A DNA stretch of 64,000 nt from Luteimonas sp. JM171 (GCF_001717465.1 NZ_CP017074.1:1888873-1952872); one strand, 5' to 3'; shown: positions 41,669 through 53,411, counted from the first letter of the stretch. Notes: generated by a model not told the origin, from the letters alone. Numbers and translations are program-made.

Positions 41669-44071
41669 ATGAACGCCATCGTCCACGAACGCCCCCTTCC
41701 AACACCCGCCCCCTCCGGTACCCGCTTGGCCCAGCGCCTGGCCGACCGCTATGGCGACCGCATCACCGGCCACTTCACCATCCCCGCCCATCCCGCCGAC
41801 ATCCGCCCCCTGCCGCAGGACCTGCCGCCCGCCCTGGCCGACGCCCTGCGCAGCCGCGGCATCAAGTCGCTCTATTCGCACCAAGCCGAAGCGTGGAAAG
41901 CGGCCCGGGCCGGCCGCCACCTGGTGGTGGCCACGCCCACCGCCTCCGGAAAATCGCTGTGCTACACGCTGCCGGTGGTGGCCGGCGCGATGGAGCAGGG
42001 CGCCAAGGCGCTGTACCTGTTCCCGACCAAGGCCCTGGCCCAGGACCAGGTGGCCGAGCTGCTTGAGCTCAATGCCGCCGGCAGCCTTGGCCTGCGCGCG
42101 GCCACCTTCGACGGTGACACCCCGGGCGATGCGCGCCAGGCGATCCGCATCAACGGCGACATCGTGGTCAGCAACCCCGACATGCTCCACCAGGCGATCC
42201 TGCCGCACCACACCAAGTGGGCGCAGTTCTTCGAGAACCTGCGCTACGTGGTGATCGACGAGATCCACACCTACCGCGGCGTGTTCGGCGCCCACGTGGC
42301 CAACGTGATCAGGCGGCTCAAGCGGGTGTGCGCGTTCTACGGCGTGCGCCCGCAGTTCATCCTGTGCTCGGCCACCATCGGCAACGCGGCCGAACATGGC
42401 CAGGCGCTGATCGAGGACGAGCTGGAGGCCATCAGCGAAAGCGGCGCACCGAGCGGCGCCAAGCACATCCTGCTCTGGAACCCGCCGGTGGTGAACCCGG
42501 ACCTGGGCCTGCGCGCCTCCGCGCGCTCGCAGTCCAACCGCATCGCGCGGCTGGCGATCCGCTCCGGGCTCAAAACCCTGGTGTTCTGCCAGACCCGGCT
42601 GATGGTGGAGGTGCTCACCAAGTACCTGAAGGAGGTGTTCGACAACGACCCGCGCAAGCCGCGGCGCATCCGCGCCTACCGCGGGGGCTACATCCCCACC
42701 GAGCGGCGCGAGGTGGAGCGGGAGATGCGCTCGGGGCGGGTGGACGGCATCGTCAGCACCTCGGCGCTGGAGCTGGGCGTGGACATCGGCAGCCTGGACG
42801 TGGTGGTGCTCAACGGCTACCCGGGCTCGATCGCCCAGACCTGGCAGCGCTTCGGGCGCGCGGGGCGGCGGCAGCAGCCTTCGATCGGGGTGCTGGTGGC
42901 CAGCAGCCAGCCGCTGGACCAGTACGTGGTGCGGCACCCGGAGTTCTTTGCAGATGCCACGCCCGAGCAGGCGCGGATCGAACCCGACCAGCCGCTGGTG
43001 CTGATGGACCACATCCGCTGCGCCGCCTTCGAGCTGCCGTTCCTGGAGGGCGAGGGCTTCGGCCCGGTGGATGCGGGCCCGTGGCTGGAGGTGCTGGCCG
43101 AGAGCGGCGTGCTGCACCAGGAGGGCGGGCGCTGGGAATGGATCGCCGACAGCTATCCGGCCCAGGCGGTGAACCTGCGGGCAGTGGCCGACGGCAACTT
43201 CGTGGTGGTCGACCGCACCGACGGCCGCCAGACCATCATCGCCGAGGTGGACTACTCCGCCGCCGCGCTGACTCTGTATGAAGGCGCGATCCACATGGTC
43301 CAGTCCGAGCCGTTCCAGGTCGAGCGCCTGGACTGGGAGGGCCGCAAGGCCTACGTGCGCCGCACCCATGTGGACTACTACACCGATGCCATCGACTACA
43401 CCAAGCTCAAGGTGCTGGACGAGGCCGACGGCGCGCCGGGCGGGCAGGGCAGCACCCACCATGGCGAGGTGCACGTGGTGCGCCGCGTTTCCGGCTACAA
43501 GAAGATCCGCTTCCACACCCACGAGAACATCGGCTACGGGCCGGTGAACCTGCCCGACCAGGAGCTGCACACCACCGCCGTGTGGTGGCAGCTGCCGCAG
43601 CGGGTGCTGGACCGCTGCTTCGACAGCCGCGAGGACGCGCTCGACGGATTCCTCGGCGCCGCCTACGCGCTGCACCTGGTGGCGATGGTGTCGGTGATGG
43701 CCGAGGGCCGGGACCTGCAGAAGGCGGTGGGCAGCGGAGACGGCGCCTGGTTCGTGGCTGCCGACCTGGGGGGCCGCGGGCAGCTGCGCTCGGCCGAGGA
43801 TGGCAGCGTGGCCCCGGATGAAGTGCGCGGCTTCACCCCCACCATCTTCCTCTACGACAATCATCCCGGCGGGGTGGGGCTCTCGCTGCCGCTGTTCGAG
43901 CGCCGCGAGGAGCTGCGCCAGCATGCGCTTGGCCTGGTCCGCGGCTGCGCCTGCAAGGCCGGCTGCCCCGGCTGCGTGGGGCCGGTGCTGGCTTCGGCTG
44001 AAGTCGACGACGGCACCACCGCCAAGGCCGCGGCGCTCACCGTCCTCGAGCTGCTCGGAGAGCCGGCGTGA
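41669..44071 (+). CDS. SF2 helicase with C-terminal zinc (DUF1998) domain, MrfA-like
   Basis: The 800-residue product has DEAD/H motifs I (ATPTASGKS), II (DEIH) and III (SAT), the helicase C-terminal block STSALELGVDIGSL, QRFGRAGR, and a DUF1998 zinc-binding end (CACKAGCPGC). B. subtilis MrfA (YprA) has this layout and works with the exonuclease MrfB to repair mitomycin crosslinks. The next gene is a MrfB-like exonuclease overlapping by four bases (GTGA), strengthening the match. ATG 41669 is taken; the upstream frame to 41603 runs towards repeat A4. Confidence 0.9.
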   Translation: MNAIVHERPLPTPAPSGTRLAQRLADRYGDRITGHFTIPAHPADIRPLPQDLPPALADALRSRGIKSLYSHQAEAWKAARAGRHLVVATPTASGKSLCYTLPVVAGAMEQGAKALYLFPTKALAQDQVAELLELNAAGSLGLRAATFDGDTPGDARQAIRINGDIVVSNPDMLHQAILPHHTKWAQFFENLRYVVIDEIHTYRGVFGAHVANVIRRLKRVCAFYGVRPQFILCSATIGNAAEHGQALIEDELEAISESGAPSGAKHILLWNPPVVNPDLGLRASARSQSNRIARLAIRSGLKTLVFCQTRLMVEVLTKYLKEVFDNDPRKPRRIRAYRGGYIPTERREVEREMRSGRVDGIVSTSALELGVDIGSLDVVVLNGYPGSIAQTWQRFGRAGRRQQPSIGVLVASSQPLDQYVVRHPEFFADATPEQARIEPDQPLVLMDHIRCAAFELPFLEGEGFGPVDAGPWLEVLAESGVLHQEGGRWEWIADSYPAQAVNLRAVADGNFVVVDRTDGRQTIIAEVDYSAAALTLYEGAIHMVQSEPFQVERLDWEGRKAYVRRTHVDYYTDAIDYTKLKVLDEADGAPGGQGSTHHGEVHVVRRVSGYKKIRFHTHENIGYGPVNLPDQELHTTAVWWQLPQRVLDRCFDSREDALDGFLGAAYALHLVAMVSVMAEGRDLQKAVGSGDGAWFVAADLGGRGQLRSAEDGSVAPDEVRGFTPTIFLYDNHPGGVGLSLPLFERREELRQHALGLVRGCACKAGCPGCVGPVLASAEVDDGTTAKAAALTVLELLGEPA

Positions 44072-45057
44072 CGGCACTGGCACACAAGCTGGCGCGGTTG
44101 AAGCAGCAGGCCGGCGGTGCTGCTCCTTCCGCTGGTTCCGTACATCGTTTGAGCCCGCAGCCGGTGGAAACGCCGGTACGGCCTGGCGCGCAGCCCATCC
44201 GTCCCGCAGCTGGAGCAGAGCGCAGCCCTTCCGGGCGGATCGAAGAGGCCCCGGCTCCCATATGGGAGCGTGCGCCTGACCCGGCGCCCGGGGCCGCGGA
44301 GCGCCATGCCCGCCAGGTGGCCCAGCTGCGCAAGCTGATGGGCCTGCGCCCCGGAGCCAGGGACTGGCAGGCGCCCAGCCGCGACCGCACCCTGGACGGG
44401 GAGGAGATCGCACCCGGCCTGCGCCGGATCGAGATCCGCCAACCGGCGCAGCCGCCCGCCGACGTGCTGGATCTCTCCGAACTGCGGCACGAGCCCACTG
44501 AAGCCTCGCGAATCCTCGCCTTCGACACCGAAACCACCGGCCTGGCCGGTGGCACCGGCACCCGCGCCTTCATGATCGGCGCCGCCGACTGGCACGACGG
44601 CAGCCTGCGCATCCGCCAGCTGCTGATGACCACGCTCGGCGCCGAGCGCGCGATGCTGGCCGAGTTCGCGCGCTGGCTGTCAGACGATACGGTGCTGCTG
44701 TCCTACAACGGCAAGTCCTACGACCGCCCGCTGCTCTCCACCCGCTACACCCTGGCGCGGCTGCCGGATCCGGTGATCGGCCGCGCCCACATCGACCTCC
44801 TGCACCCCGCCCGCCGCCGCTGGCGCGGCGTATGGGAGAACTGCCGCCTGGCCACCATCGAACGCCAGGTGCTGGGCGTGGTGCGCGAGGACGACCTGCC
44901 CGGCAGCGAGGCCCCCGCCGCCTGGCTCTCGTACCTTCGCGGCGGCAGCGCCGAGAAGCTGCGCCGCGTGGGCCACCACAACGCCCAGGACCTGCGCAGC
45001 CTCACCGGCCTGCTCGAGCACTTCGTCAACCTCGCCGAACGCAGTCTTCCCCTGTAG
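44068..45057 (+). CDS. DEDD-type exonuclease, YprB/MrfB-like
   Basis: The 329-residue product has a disordered Pro/Ala-rich N-terminal third, then an RNase-H-like exonuclease domain. The motifs are FDTETTGLAGGTGT (Asp and Glu ligands), YNGKSYDRPLL (second Asp region) and HHNAQDL (final Asp). B. subtilis MrfB (YprB) is the exonuclease partner of MrfA. The GTG start overlaps the helicase stop. Its own stop TAG is the first part of a GTAGGAGCG REP-like hairpin. Confidence 0.88.
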   Translation: MTALAHKLARLKQQAGGAAPSAGSVHRLSPQPVETPVRPGAQPIRPAAGAERSPSGRIEEAPAPIWERAPDPAPGAAERHARQVAQLRKLMGLRPGARDWQAPSRDRTLDGEEIAPGLRRIEIRQPAQPPADVLDLSELRHEPTEASRILAFDTETTGLAGGTGTRAFMIGAADWHDGSLRIRQLLMTTLGAERAMLAEFARWLSDDTVLLSYNGKSYDRPLLSTRYTLARLPDPVIGRAHIDLLHPARRRWRGVWENCRLATIERQVLGVVREDDLPGSEAPAAWLSYLRGGSAEKLRRVGHHNAQDLRSLTGLLEHFVNLAERSLPL

Positions 45058-45086
45058 GAGCGCGTCTTACGCGCGAAGCCGCGAGA
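45054..45086. repeat. GTAG-headed REP-like hairpin overlapping the exonuclease stop
   Basis: GTAGGAGCGCGTCTTACGCG begins at 45054; GCGCGT (45060-45065) pairs with ACGCGC (45069-45074). The GTAGGAGC head and CGAAGCCGCGA tail resemble REP sequences common in Xanthomonadaceae. TAG inside it is the stop codon of the preceding gene. Confidence 0.6.
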
Positions 45087-45112
45087 CTCCCGGAACACCG
45101 TGCAAGTCGAGG

Positions 45113-45218
45113 GTCCGGCGGGGCAGCCCTTTGCGGGACTGTCCGCGACATGGACGTCGCGGACAAGCCTACATGGACGTATTCACGGCGTGTCCCGCAA
45201 AGGGCTGCCCCGCCGGAC
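45113..45218. repeat. family B long palindromic element, copy B2
   Basis: A perfect 27-bp inverted repeat (45113-45139 and 45192-45218) contains an inner 10-bp hairpin TGTCCGCGAC/GTCGCGGACA (45140-45149, 45156-45165) and a TACATGGACGTA motif (45170-45181). It lies between the convergent exonuclease and gcvP genes. The arms are unrelated to those of B1 and B3. Confidence 0.88.
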
Positions 45219-45262
45219 CGCCCGCGAAAGTAAACAACCGTGACCGAACTCGCCCGGAAGAA

Positions 45263-48145
<2,883 letters not shown>

Positions 48146-48205
48146 GGCGGGCATCCGGCGGGCAATGGGGGCGGGTGTCCGGCGGGATCCTGGCCGCGAT
48201 GGCGG

Positions 48206-48223
48206 CCGGACCGGCCGGTCCGG
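48206..48223 (-). promoter_or_regulatory. 18-nt palindrome after the glycine riboswitch
   Basis: CCGGACCGGCCGGTCCGG is a perfect palindrome that begins just past aptamer 2 on the gcvP side. It could form a stable hairpin and act as part of the expression platform. No T-run follows. Confidence 0.45.
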
Positions 48224-48227
48224 TTTG

Positions 48228-48395
48228 CCCCTCTGTCCTTTTGCCTGAGAGTTTGGAGGCGCAGGTGCTGCTCCTCGTGCCCCTTCGGCGCCGGCCCGAA
48301 GCCGGTCTCTCCAGAGTTGTGCTGCCTGGGTGGTATCTGGCCTGAGCGATTACGGGCGTTGCGCCTTCGGCAGCCGGGGAAGCCGGCTTCTCCCA
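48228..48395 (-). promoter_or_regulatory. tandem glycine riboswitch upstream of gcvP
   Basis: On the minus strand, aptamer 1 (about 48393 to 48339) has GGGAGAAGCCG, GCCGAAGGCGCAACG and CGCTCAGGC. Aptamer 2 (about 48315 to 48230) has CTCTGGAGAGACCG, GCCGAAGGGGCACGAGG and CTCTCAGGCAAAAGGACAG. These are the conserved cores of the gcvT-type glycine riboswitch (Rfam RF00504), and two copies indicate the cooperative form. It is preceded by a -10 TATAAT and followed by a palindrome and gcvP. Confidence 0.93.
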
Positions 48396-48411
48396 CCACG
48401 GATAGCCCGTG

Positions 48412-48417
48412 ATTATA
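48412..48417 (-). promoter_or_regulatory. -10 element for the gcvP riboswitch transcript
   Basis: A perfect TATAAT on the minus strand ends about 20 nt before aptamer 1. No clear -35 at 16-18 bp. Confidence 0.55.
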
Positions 48418-48476
48418 GCCTGCCGGCCCGTCGCACCGCGTTAAACTAGCGCGTTCGCTCCTCCCCACGAGCCCCC

Positions 48477-49745
48477 ATGACCCACAGCAGTCCCCGGCCC
48501 GAAGCCGGGCCCGCGTGGCCGCGCGGCCTGCCCTGGCTGCTGGCCGGGCTGGCCATGTTCGGCCCGTTCACGATCGACACCATCTTCCCCGCCTTCGTGC
48601 AGATGGGCGAGGACCTGCGCGCCGACAAACTGGCGATGCAGCAGACGATCAGCGTCTACCTGTTCGCCTACGCCCTGATGAGCGTGGTGCATGGCCCGCT
48701 GTCCGACGCCATCGGCCGCAGGCGCGTGATCCTGGGCGGGCTGGTGGTGTTCACCCTGGCCTCGGCCGGCTGCGCCATTGCCGATGACATGGCTACCCTG
48801 CTGGTGTTCCGCGCGCTGCAGGGCCTGTCGGCAGGCGTGGGCGTGGTGGTGGGCAGGGCGGTGATCCGCGACCTCTACGACGGCCCCAACGCCCAGCGCC
48901 TGCTCAGCCAGGTCTCCATGATCTTCGGCATCGCGCCCGCCATCGCCCCCATCATCGGCGGCTGGATCCTCGGCTGGGCCCGGTGGCCGGCGATCTTCTG
49001 GTTCCTGGTGCTGTTCTCCCTGGCCCTGCTGCTGGCCACCTGGCGCTGGCTGCCCGAGACGTTGCCTCCGCCCCAGCGTCGCTCGCTGGCCCCGCGCCAC
49101 CTCCTGCGCGACTACCTGGGGATCTTCCGCAACGCCCGCTTCGGCCGCCTGGCCGCCGCCAGCGCCTTCAACTTCGCCGCCCTGTTCCTGTTCATCGCCT
49201 CGGCCCCGGCCTTCGTCATGGACATCCTGGGCCTGGACGAAGGCCAGTTCGGCTGGTTCTTCGTCCCCATGATCAGCGGGATGATGACCGGGGCCTGGGT
49301 GTCGGGGCGCACCGCGGGCCGCATCGAGGGCATCACCCTGGCCAACATCGGCTTCGCCTGCAGCGCCGTCGCCATTGCCGGCAACATCCTCTACTACCTG
49401 CTCGTCGACGACCCCTCCATCCCCTGGGCCGTCCTCCCCCTCGTCCTCAACGCCTTCGGCATCGCCCTGGTCTTTCCGATCGTCACCCTGGCGATCCTGG
49501 ACATGTTCCCCGCCCAGCGCGGCGCCGCCGCCTCCCTCCAGGCCTTCACCGGCCTGCTCCTCAACGCCGTCATCGCCGGGGTCCTCTCACCCCTGGTCAG
49601 CGCCACCGGCTTCGGCCTCGCCAGCCTCGCGGCGTCCTTCCTGGTGATTGGATGGATCTTCTGGCGCTGGGAAACCCGCACCGGCCGCGTCCGCCCCAAG
49701 GTGCCGGCCGAGCCCGCGGCGTTGGAGCCGACGGATCATCTGTAG
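48477..49745 (+). CDS. Bcr/CflA-type MFS drug efflux transporter
   Basis: The 422-residue inner-membrane protein has 12 hydrophobic segments. The motif A-like loop GPLSDAIGRRRVILGG and the DHA1 motif ALQGLSAGVGVVVGRAVIRD are typical of the Bcr/CflA subfamily, which exports drugs or small metabolites by proton antiport. The N-terminus is a short Pro-rich cytoplasmic leader. The gene is divergent from the gcvP riboswitch. TAAACT at 48442-48447 may be its -10. A small hairpin and element B3 follow. Confidence 0.9.
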   Translation: MTHSSPRPEAGPAWPRGLPWLLAGLAMFGPFTIDTIFPAFVQMGEDLRADKLAMQQTISVYLFAYALMSVVHGPLSDAIGRRRVILGGLVVFTLASAGCAIADDMATLLVFRALQGLSAGVGVVVGRAVIRDLYDGPNAQRLLSQVSMIFGIAPAIAPIIGGWILGWARWPAIFWFLVLFSLALLLATWRWLPETLPPPQRRSLAPRHLLRDYLGIFRNARFGRLAAASAFNFAALFLFIASAPAFVMDILGLDEGQFGWFFVPMISGMMTGAWVSGRTAGRIEGITLANIGFACSAVAIAGNILYYLLVDDPSIPWAVLPLVLNAFGIALVFPIVTLAILDMFPAQRGAAASLQAFTGLLLNAVIAGVLSPLVSATGFGLASLAASFLVIGWIFWRWETRTGRVRPKVPAEPAALEPTDHL

Positions 49746-49747
49746 GG

Positions 49748-49769
49748 TGCCGCTTATAACGAAGCGGCA
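49748..49769. terminator. hairpin after the MFS gene
   Basis: TGCCGCTT (49748-49755) pairs with AAGCGGCA (49762-49769) just after the stop codon. No T-run; weak terminator or 3'-end stabiliser. Confidence 0.4.
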
Positions 49770-49789
49770 GAATTCACCGTTGGGATGAG

Positions 49790-49900
49790 CCGTGACCTGC
49801 CGGCGGGGGTGTCGCGTCAAGCAATACAAGGATGTAGCGCGCGCGTCAGGGGAGGACGCCCTGCCGCGCGAAAAGCGACACCCCCGCCGGCAGGGCACGG
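49790..49900. repeat. family B long palindromic element, copy B3
   Basis: 26-nt arms (49790-49815 and 49875-49900, one mismatch) frame an interior that reads, in the opposite orientation to B1, GCAATACAAGGATGTAGCGC and CAGGggaggacgCCCTG. It lies between the convergent MFS and M2 peptidase genes. Confidence 0.85.
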
Positions 49901-49936
49901 TGTCCAACCGAAGGCCCGTTCCAGATCACTGGATGG

Positions 49937-51868
49937 TCAGCTACCGCCCGGCCACCCGCAGGCCAGCCCTTCGTTCTGCGCCTCCAGCCACGACTGCAGC
50001 GGCGCGAAATACTCCAGCACCGCCGACGCATCCATCTGCTCGCCGCCGCTGATCTCGCGCATCGTCTCCTGCCACGTCTGCCCCGCACCGCGGCTGAGCA
50101 TCGTCCAGAACCGCTCGCCGGCCGCCTCGCTGCCGTGGAAATTGCACTCGTGCAGCGGCCCGTCATACCCGCTCGCACTGCACAGCGCCTTGTAGAACTG
50201 GAACTGCAGCACGTGTGACAGGAAATAGCGCGTATAAGGCGTGTTCCCCGGTACGTGGTACTTCGCGCCCGGATCAAAGAACTCCTCGCCGCGCGGCTCC
50301 GCGGGCGCGACACCCTGGTAACGTGCCTTCAGCTCCCACCATGCCTGGTTGTAGTTCTCCGGCGTGATCGAGCCGTCGAACACCCCCCAGCGCCAGCGGT
50401 CGATCATCAGCCCGAACGGCAGGAACGCCACCTTCGACAGCGCCATCCGCATCTGCGAATTGATCAGCGCCGCCTGGCCCTGCGCCTGTTCCTCCACCAG
50501 CCCGATCGAGGCCAGGTACTCGGGCGTCATCGACAGCACGATCACGTCCCCGATCGCCTCGTGGAAGCCGTCGTGCGCGCCGGCCTGGAACAGCGGCGGC
50601 TGGTCCTTGTAGGCCAGGAAGTAATAGATGTGGCCAAGCTCGTGGTAGATCGTGGTGAAGTTTTCCTCGTTCGGCTCGATGCACATCTTGATGCGCACGT
50701 CCTCGTCCATGTCCATCGGCCAGGCGCTGGCGTGGCACACCACGTCACGGTCGCGCGGCTTGGTGAACTGGCTGTTGGCCCAGAACGGGTCGGGCAGCTC
50801 CGGCATCCCCAGCGACGTGTAGAACTCCTCCGCGCGGCGGGTCATCCGCACCGCCATGTCGTGCTGGGCCTGGCGCTCGATCTCGACCCGCTCGGCCACG
50901 GTCGGCAGCGTGCCCGTGGCAGCCGCCCGGTTGTCGAGCACGGCCTGGTACTGCGCCTCAAGCGCGCCGGTCACATCCAGGCTGCCGGCGTTGGGGTAGG
51001 GCTCCAGGATGTCCCACAGGTTGCTCCAGTCCTGCTGCCACATGTTGCCCATCAGGTGCGCCGGCAGCAGCCCGTCCACCGAGCCCTGGTCCGGGTAGCG
51101 CGCCTCCAGCCGGTTGCGGGCATAGCAGTGCAGCTGCTCGTAAAGCGGCTTGACCTGGCCCCACAGGCGGTCGGCCTCGGCTGCGATCTCCACCGGGCTC
51201 ATGTCGTAGCCCGAGCGCCACATCTCGCCGGCGTCGGCGTAGCCCATCTCGCGCGCGCCCTCGTTCACCAGCTCCACGAAGCGCGCATAGTCATCGCGCA
51301 TCGGCTGGGCAATCGAATGCCAGCCCTGCCACGCGTCCAGCTGCTCGTCGTAGTCGCGGCTGGTGCGCAGCACTTCCTCAAGTTGCCCCAGCTGGCGGCA
51401 GTTGTCCGGATCGCCTTCCACACAGTAGGCGCCTGCGCCGTACATGCCTTCCATGCGGGTGGCGATGGTGGTCAGCTCGGCCAGGCGCTCGGGATCACGC
51501 GGGGCGGGCATGGCGGTGTTGAGCTTGAGCAGGCGGATCGCCCGCGCCGTCTCCGGCGACATCTCCTGGCCTTCGAAGCGGCGCGCCTGCTCGATCCAGC
51601 CGTTGAGGGCAGTCAGCCAGCGCTCGTTGCCCTTGGCCGCCAGCAGCTGGCTGTCCTGGTTGATATAGGTCGAAGAAATCCACTGGGACGCGGTCATCTC
51701 GCGGTACATCGCGCGCATTTCGTCGTTGACGCGCGCCACGAACTGGTCCGCGGTCTCGTCTTCGGGCACCCCGGCAACCGGAGGCGCCTGGGTGGCATCG
51801 CGCTCACAGGCGGGCAGGGCCAGGCAGACGGAAATGGCCAGGAGGCAGCTCAGGCGGCGGAGGTTCAC
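49937..51868 (-). CDS. M2-family dipeptidyl carboxypeptidase (ACE-like) lipoprotein
   Basis: A peptidyl-dipeptidase related to animal angiotensin-converting enzyme. The 643-residue product has a lipobox (LPAC, C21), so it is likely membrane-anchored in the periplasm or outer membrane. It has the zinc motif HELGH (409-413) and the downstream EAIGD glutamate ligand. M2 peptidases are common in Xanthomonadaceae. The start is a GTG at 51868 with AGGA eight bases upstream; the frame is open to 52027 without need. It trails the YrbL-like gene by 50 nt on the same strand, so read-through from the Min cluster is possible. Confidence 0.94.
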   Translation of the reverse strand: MNLRRLSCLLAISVCLALPACERDATQAPPVAGVPEDETADQFVARVNDEMRAMYREMTASQWISSTYINQDSQLLAAKGNERWLTALNGWIEQARRFEGQEMSPETARAIRLLKLNTAMPAPRDPERLAELTTIATRMEGMYGAGAYCVEGDPDNCRQLGQLEEVLRTSRDYDEQLDAWQGWHSIAQPMRDDYARFVELVNEGAREMGYADAGEMWRSGYDMSPVEIAAEADRLWGQVKPLYEQLHCYARNRLEARYPDQGSVDGLLPAHLMGNMWQQDWSNLWDILEPYPNAGSLDVTGALEAQYQAVLDNRAAATGTLPTVAERVEIERQAQHDMAVRMTRRAEEFYTSLGMPELPDPFWANSQFTKPRDRDVVCHASAWPMDMDEDVRIKMCIEPNEENFTTIYHELGHIYYFLAYKDQPPLFQAGAHDGFHEAIGDVIVLSMTPEYLASIGLVEEQAQGQAALINSQMRMALSKVAFLPFGLMIDRWRWGVFDGSITPENYNQAWWELKARYQGVAPAEPRGEEFFDPGAKYHVPGNTPYTRYFLSHVLQFQFYKALCSASGYDGPLHECNFHGSEAAGERFWTMLSRGAGQTWQETMREISGGEQMDASAVLEYFAPLQSWLEAQNEGLACGWPGGS

Positions 51869-51918
51869 GGTCAGATCCTGTTGCGACGTAAGCCGCGGCA
51901 GTGGTGGAAGCGCGCAGG

Positions 51919-52605
51919 CTAGGTGAGCCCCGGCGGGTCCGCAAGTGTTCCGACGCCGGCGGCGGCCCGGATCCGCTCGCGCAGGCGCTGGCAGCGCCGC
52001 TGGATCTTGGCGCGCATCAGCGGCCACGCCCAGCGCGAGAGTGGCACCAGTTCGCGCCCGGAAACGGTGGATTTGAGGTCCACGCAGACCAGCCCCAGGC
52101 CGCCGTCCCGCTCCACGACCACCAGGTTGCCGGCGTTGAGGTCCGACAGCGGGATGCGGTTGGCCAGCAGCCAGGCCTCGAATCCGTCCAGGGCGAGGAC
52201 CAGCGCGGTGGGGTCGAAGCCGCCGGGCCCACGCCCGAGCAGGGAGGCGATGCTCGGCGCCGGCCGGCCACTGGCATCGGCGGCCAGGCGAGCCCGCAAC
52301 GCCGTCCCCGCGCCGGTCTGCACGATCCCGATGCAGGGCGCCACGCGCCCAAGCAGGTCATCGCCCATGCGCGCATGCAGGCGGCGCCATGCCAGCAGTT
52401 CGGTCGCGTTCAAACCGAACCGGGGGAACCGGCGGGAGAGCGCATGGCGCACGCGGCGGCGCCAGTAACGGCGCATGCCGGGCTGCGGCCGCAGCTCGTA
52501 TTTCAGGCAGTGCCCCGGCAGGTCCGGATCCAGGACGCATACGCGGTTGGCGCCGCGGGCGATGACCCGCATCCCCTGCCAGCGCGCGTCCGCGTCGCCG
52601 CTCAT
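51919..52605 (-). CDS. YrbL-like kinase-fold protein
   Basis: The 228-residue product resembles the PhoP-network YrbL family, which has a reduced protein-kinase-like fold. It starts MSGDADARWQGMRVIARGAN, has CLKYELRP (candidate lysine), and IPLSDLNAGNLVVVE, matching the kinase catalytic-loop D-x-x-x-x-N. Substrate is unknown. The ATG overlaps the upstream stop (ATGA), indicating coupling. The frame is open to 52662 within the upstream gene. Confidence 0.78.
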   Translation of the reverse strand: MSGDADARWQGMRVIARGANRVCVLDPDLPGHCLKYELRPQPGMRRYWRRRVRHALSRRFPRFGLNATELLAWRRLHARMGDDLLGRVAPCIGIVQTGAGTALRARLAADASGRPAPSIASLLGRGPGGFDPTALVLALDGFEAWLLANRIPLSDLNAGNLVVVERDGGLGLVCVDLKSTVSGRELVPLSRWAWPLMRAKIQRRCQRLRERIRAAAGVGTLADPPGLT

Positions 52606-53138
52606 GAGCGCGGCTGCCAGCCCTCCGGCGCGGGTGGCAGCAGGCCGCGCTCGTCCAGCCACGCGCGGGCGTCCTCGGCGTCGCGCTCGAACCAGGCGCG
52701 GGTGCTGCCCAGCCGGAAGCTGTAGCCCCAGCTGTCCATGTCCGCCATCAGGCGGTCCCGGCCCACGCCGGGGATGTGGTCGGCCAGCAGGATCTGCAGG
52801 TAGCAGGTGGCGTCTTCCTCGGCCACCGAATCGGTGGCGTCGGTATGCACCCGGGCCCGTTGCTCGGGCGGCAGAACGATCAGATGGCAGGCCTCGTGCA
52901 GCATCGAGTGCACCGGCGTATCGGGGCGCACGAACACTTCGCTGGCGATGATCCCGGCCTCGGGCTCGCCCCAGTAGCTGCCGGGGATCGGCGCGCCCTC
53001 GTCGACCAGTGTCAGCGTCAGCCCGTGGTGGGCAAGCACGCGGGCCCCGTCAGCGGCCTGGATGTCGCGCAGGCACAGGACGCTGGCTTCCGCCTCCGGC
53101 GTGCCGGGCTCGGCGGCCAGCGCCGGGCGGGTGACCAT
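52602..53138 (-). CDS. unknown protein with an HEACH zinc-site motif
   Basis: The 178-residue product has no family I can name. HSMLHEACHLIVLP contains HExxH (H81-E82-A83-C84-H85), the zinc-protease core, and VAEEDATCYLQ about 30 residues on supplies a possible third ligand. There is no clear signal peptide. It may be a small gluzincin-like protein. Nine nt separate it from minE upstream, and it overlaps the YrbL-like gene downstream. Confidence 0.75.
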   Translation of the reverse strand: MVTRPALAAEPGTPEAEASVLCLRDIQAADGARVLAHHGLTLTLVDEGAPIPGSYWGEPEAGIIASEVFVRPDTPVHSMLHEACHLIVLPPEQRARVHTDATDSVAEEDATCYLQILLADHIPGVGRDRLMADMDSWGYSFRLGSTRAWFERDAEDARAWLDERGLLPPAPEGWQPRS

Positions 53139-53147
53139 GCGGGCCGC

Positions 53148-53411
53148 TCAGGCGGTGCCCGAACGCTCGTCGGGCAGCGCCACGGAGATGTCGAGCACGT
53201 CGTGCTCGCCCTCCTTCACCAGGTCCACCTTGACCGCCTCGGCGTCGATGCTCACGTACTTGCGGATCACTTCCAGCAGTTCGCGCTGCAGCAGCGGCAG
53301 GTAGTCCGGGGCGCCGCGGCTGCTGCGCTCCTGGGCCACGATGATCCGCAATCGCTCCTTGGCGATCGACGCCGTGTTCTTCTTGGTCTTCAGGAAGTCG
53401 AACAGTCCCAT
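53148..53411 (-). CDS. minE: cell-division topological factor MinE
   Basis: MinE stimulates the MinD ATPase at the membrane, driving Min oscillation and mid-cell placement of FtsZ. The 87-residue product begins [20 protein letters not shown] (membrane-targeting segment then the anti-MinCD helix) and has [14 protein letters not shown] (dimer domain). It starts four bases after the minD stop, the usual minCDE order. Confidence 0.97.
   Translation of the reverse strand: MGLFDFLKTKKNTASIAKERLRIIVAQERSSRGAPDYLPLLQRELLEVIRKYVSIDAEAVKVDLVKEGEHDVLDISVALPDERSGTA

Noticed and set aside
41343-42066. ORFs spanning element A4
   Set aside because: They translate the repeat core ([13 protein letters not shown] peptides) and then antisense or out-of-frame helicase sequence.
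41585-44413. 942-codon minus-strand frame
   Set aside because: Antisense to the MrfA-like helicase and the start of the exonuclease; no motifs.
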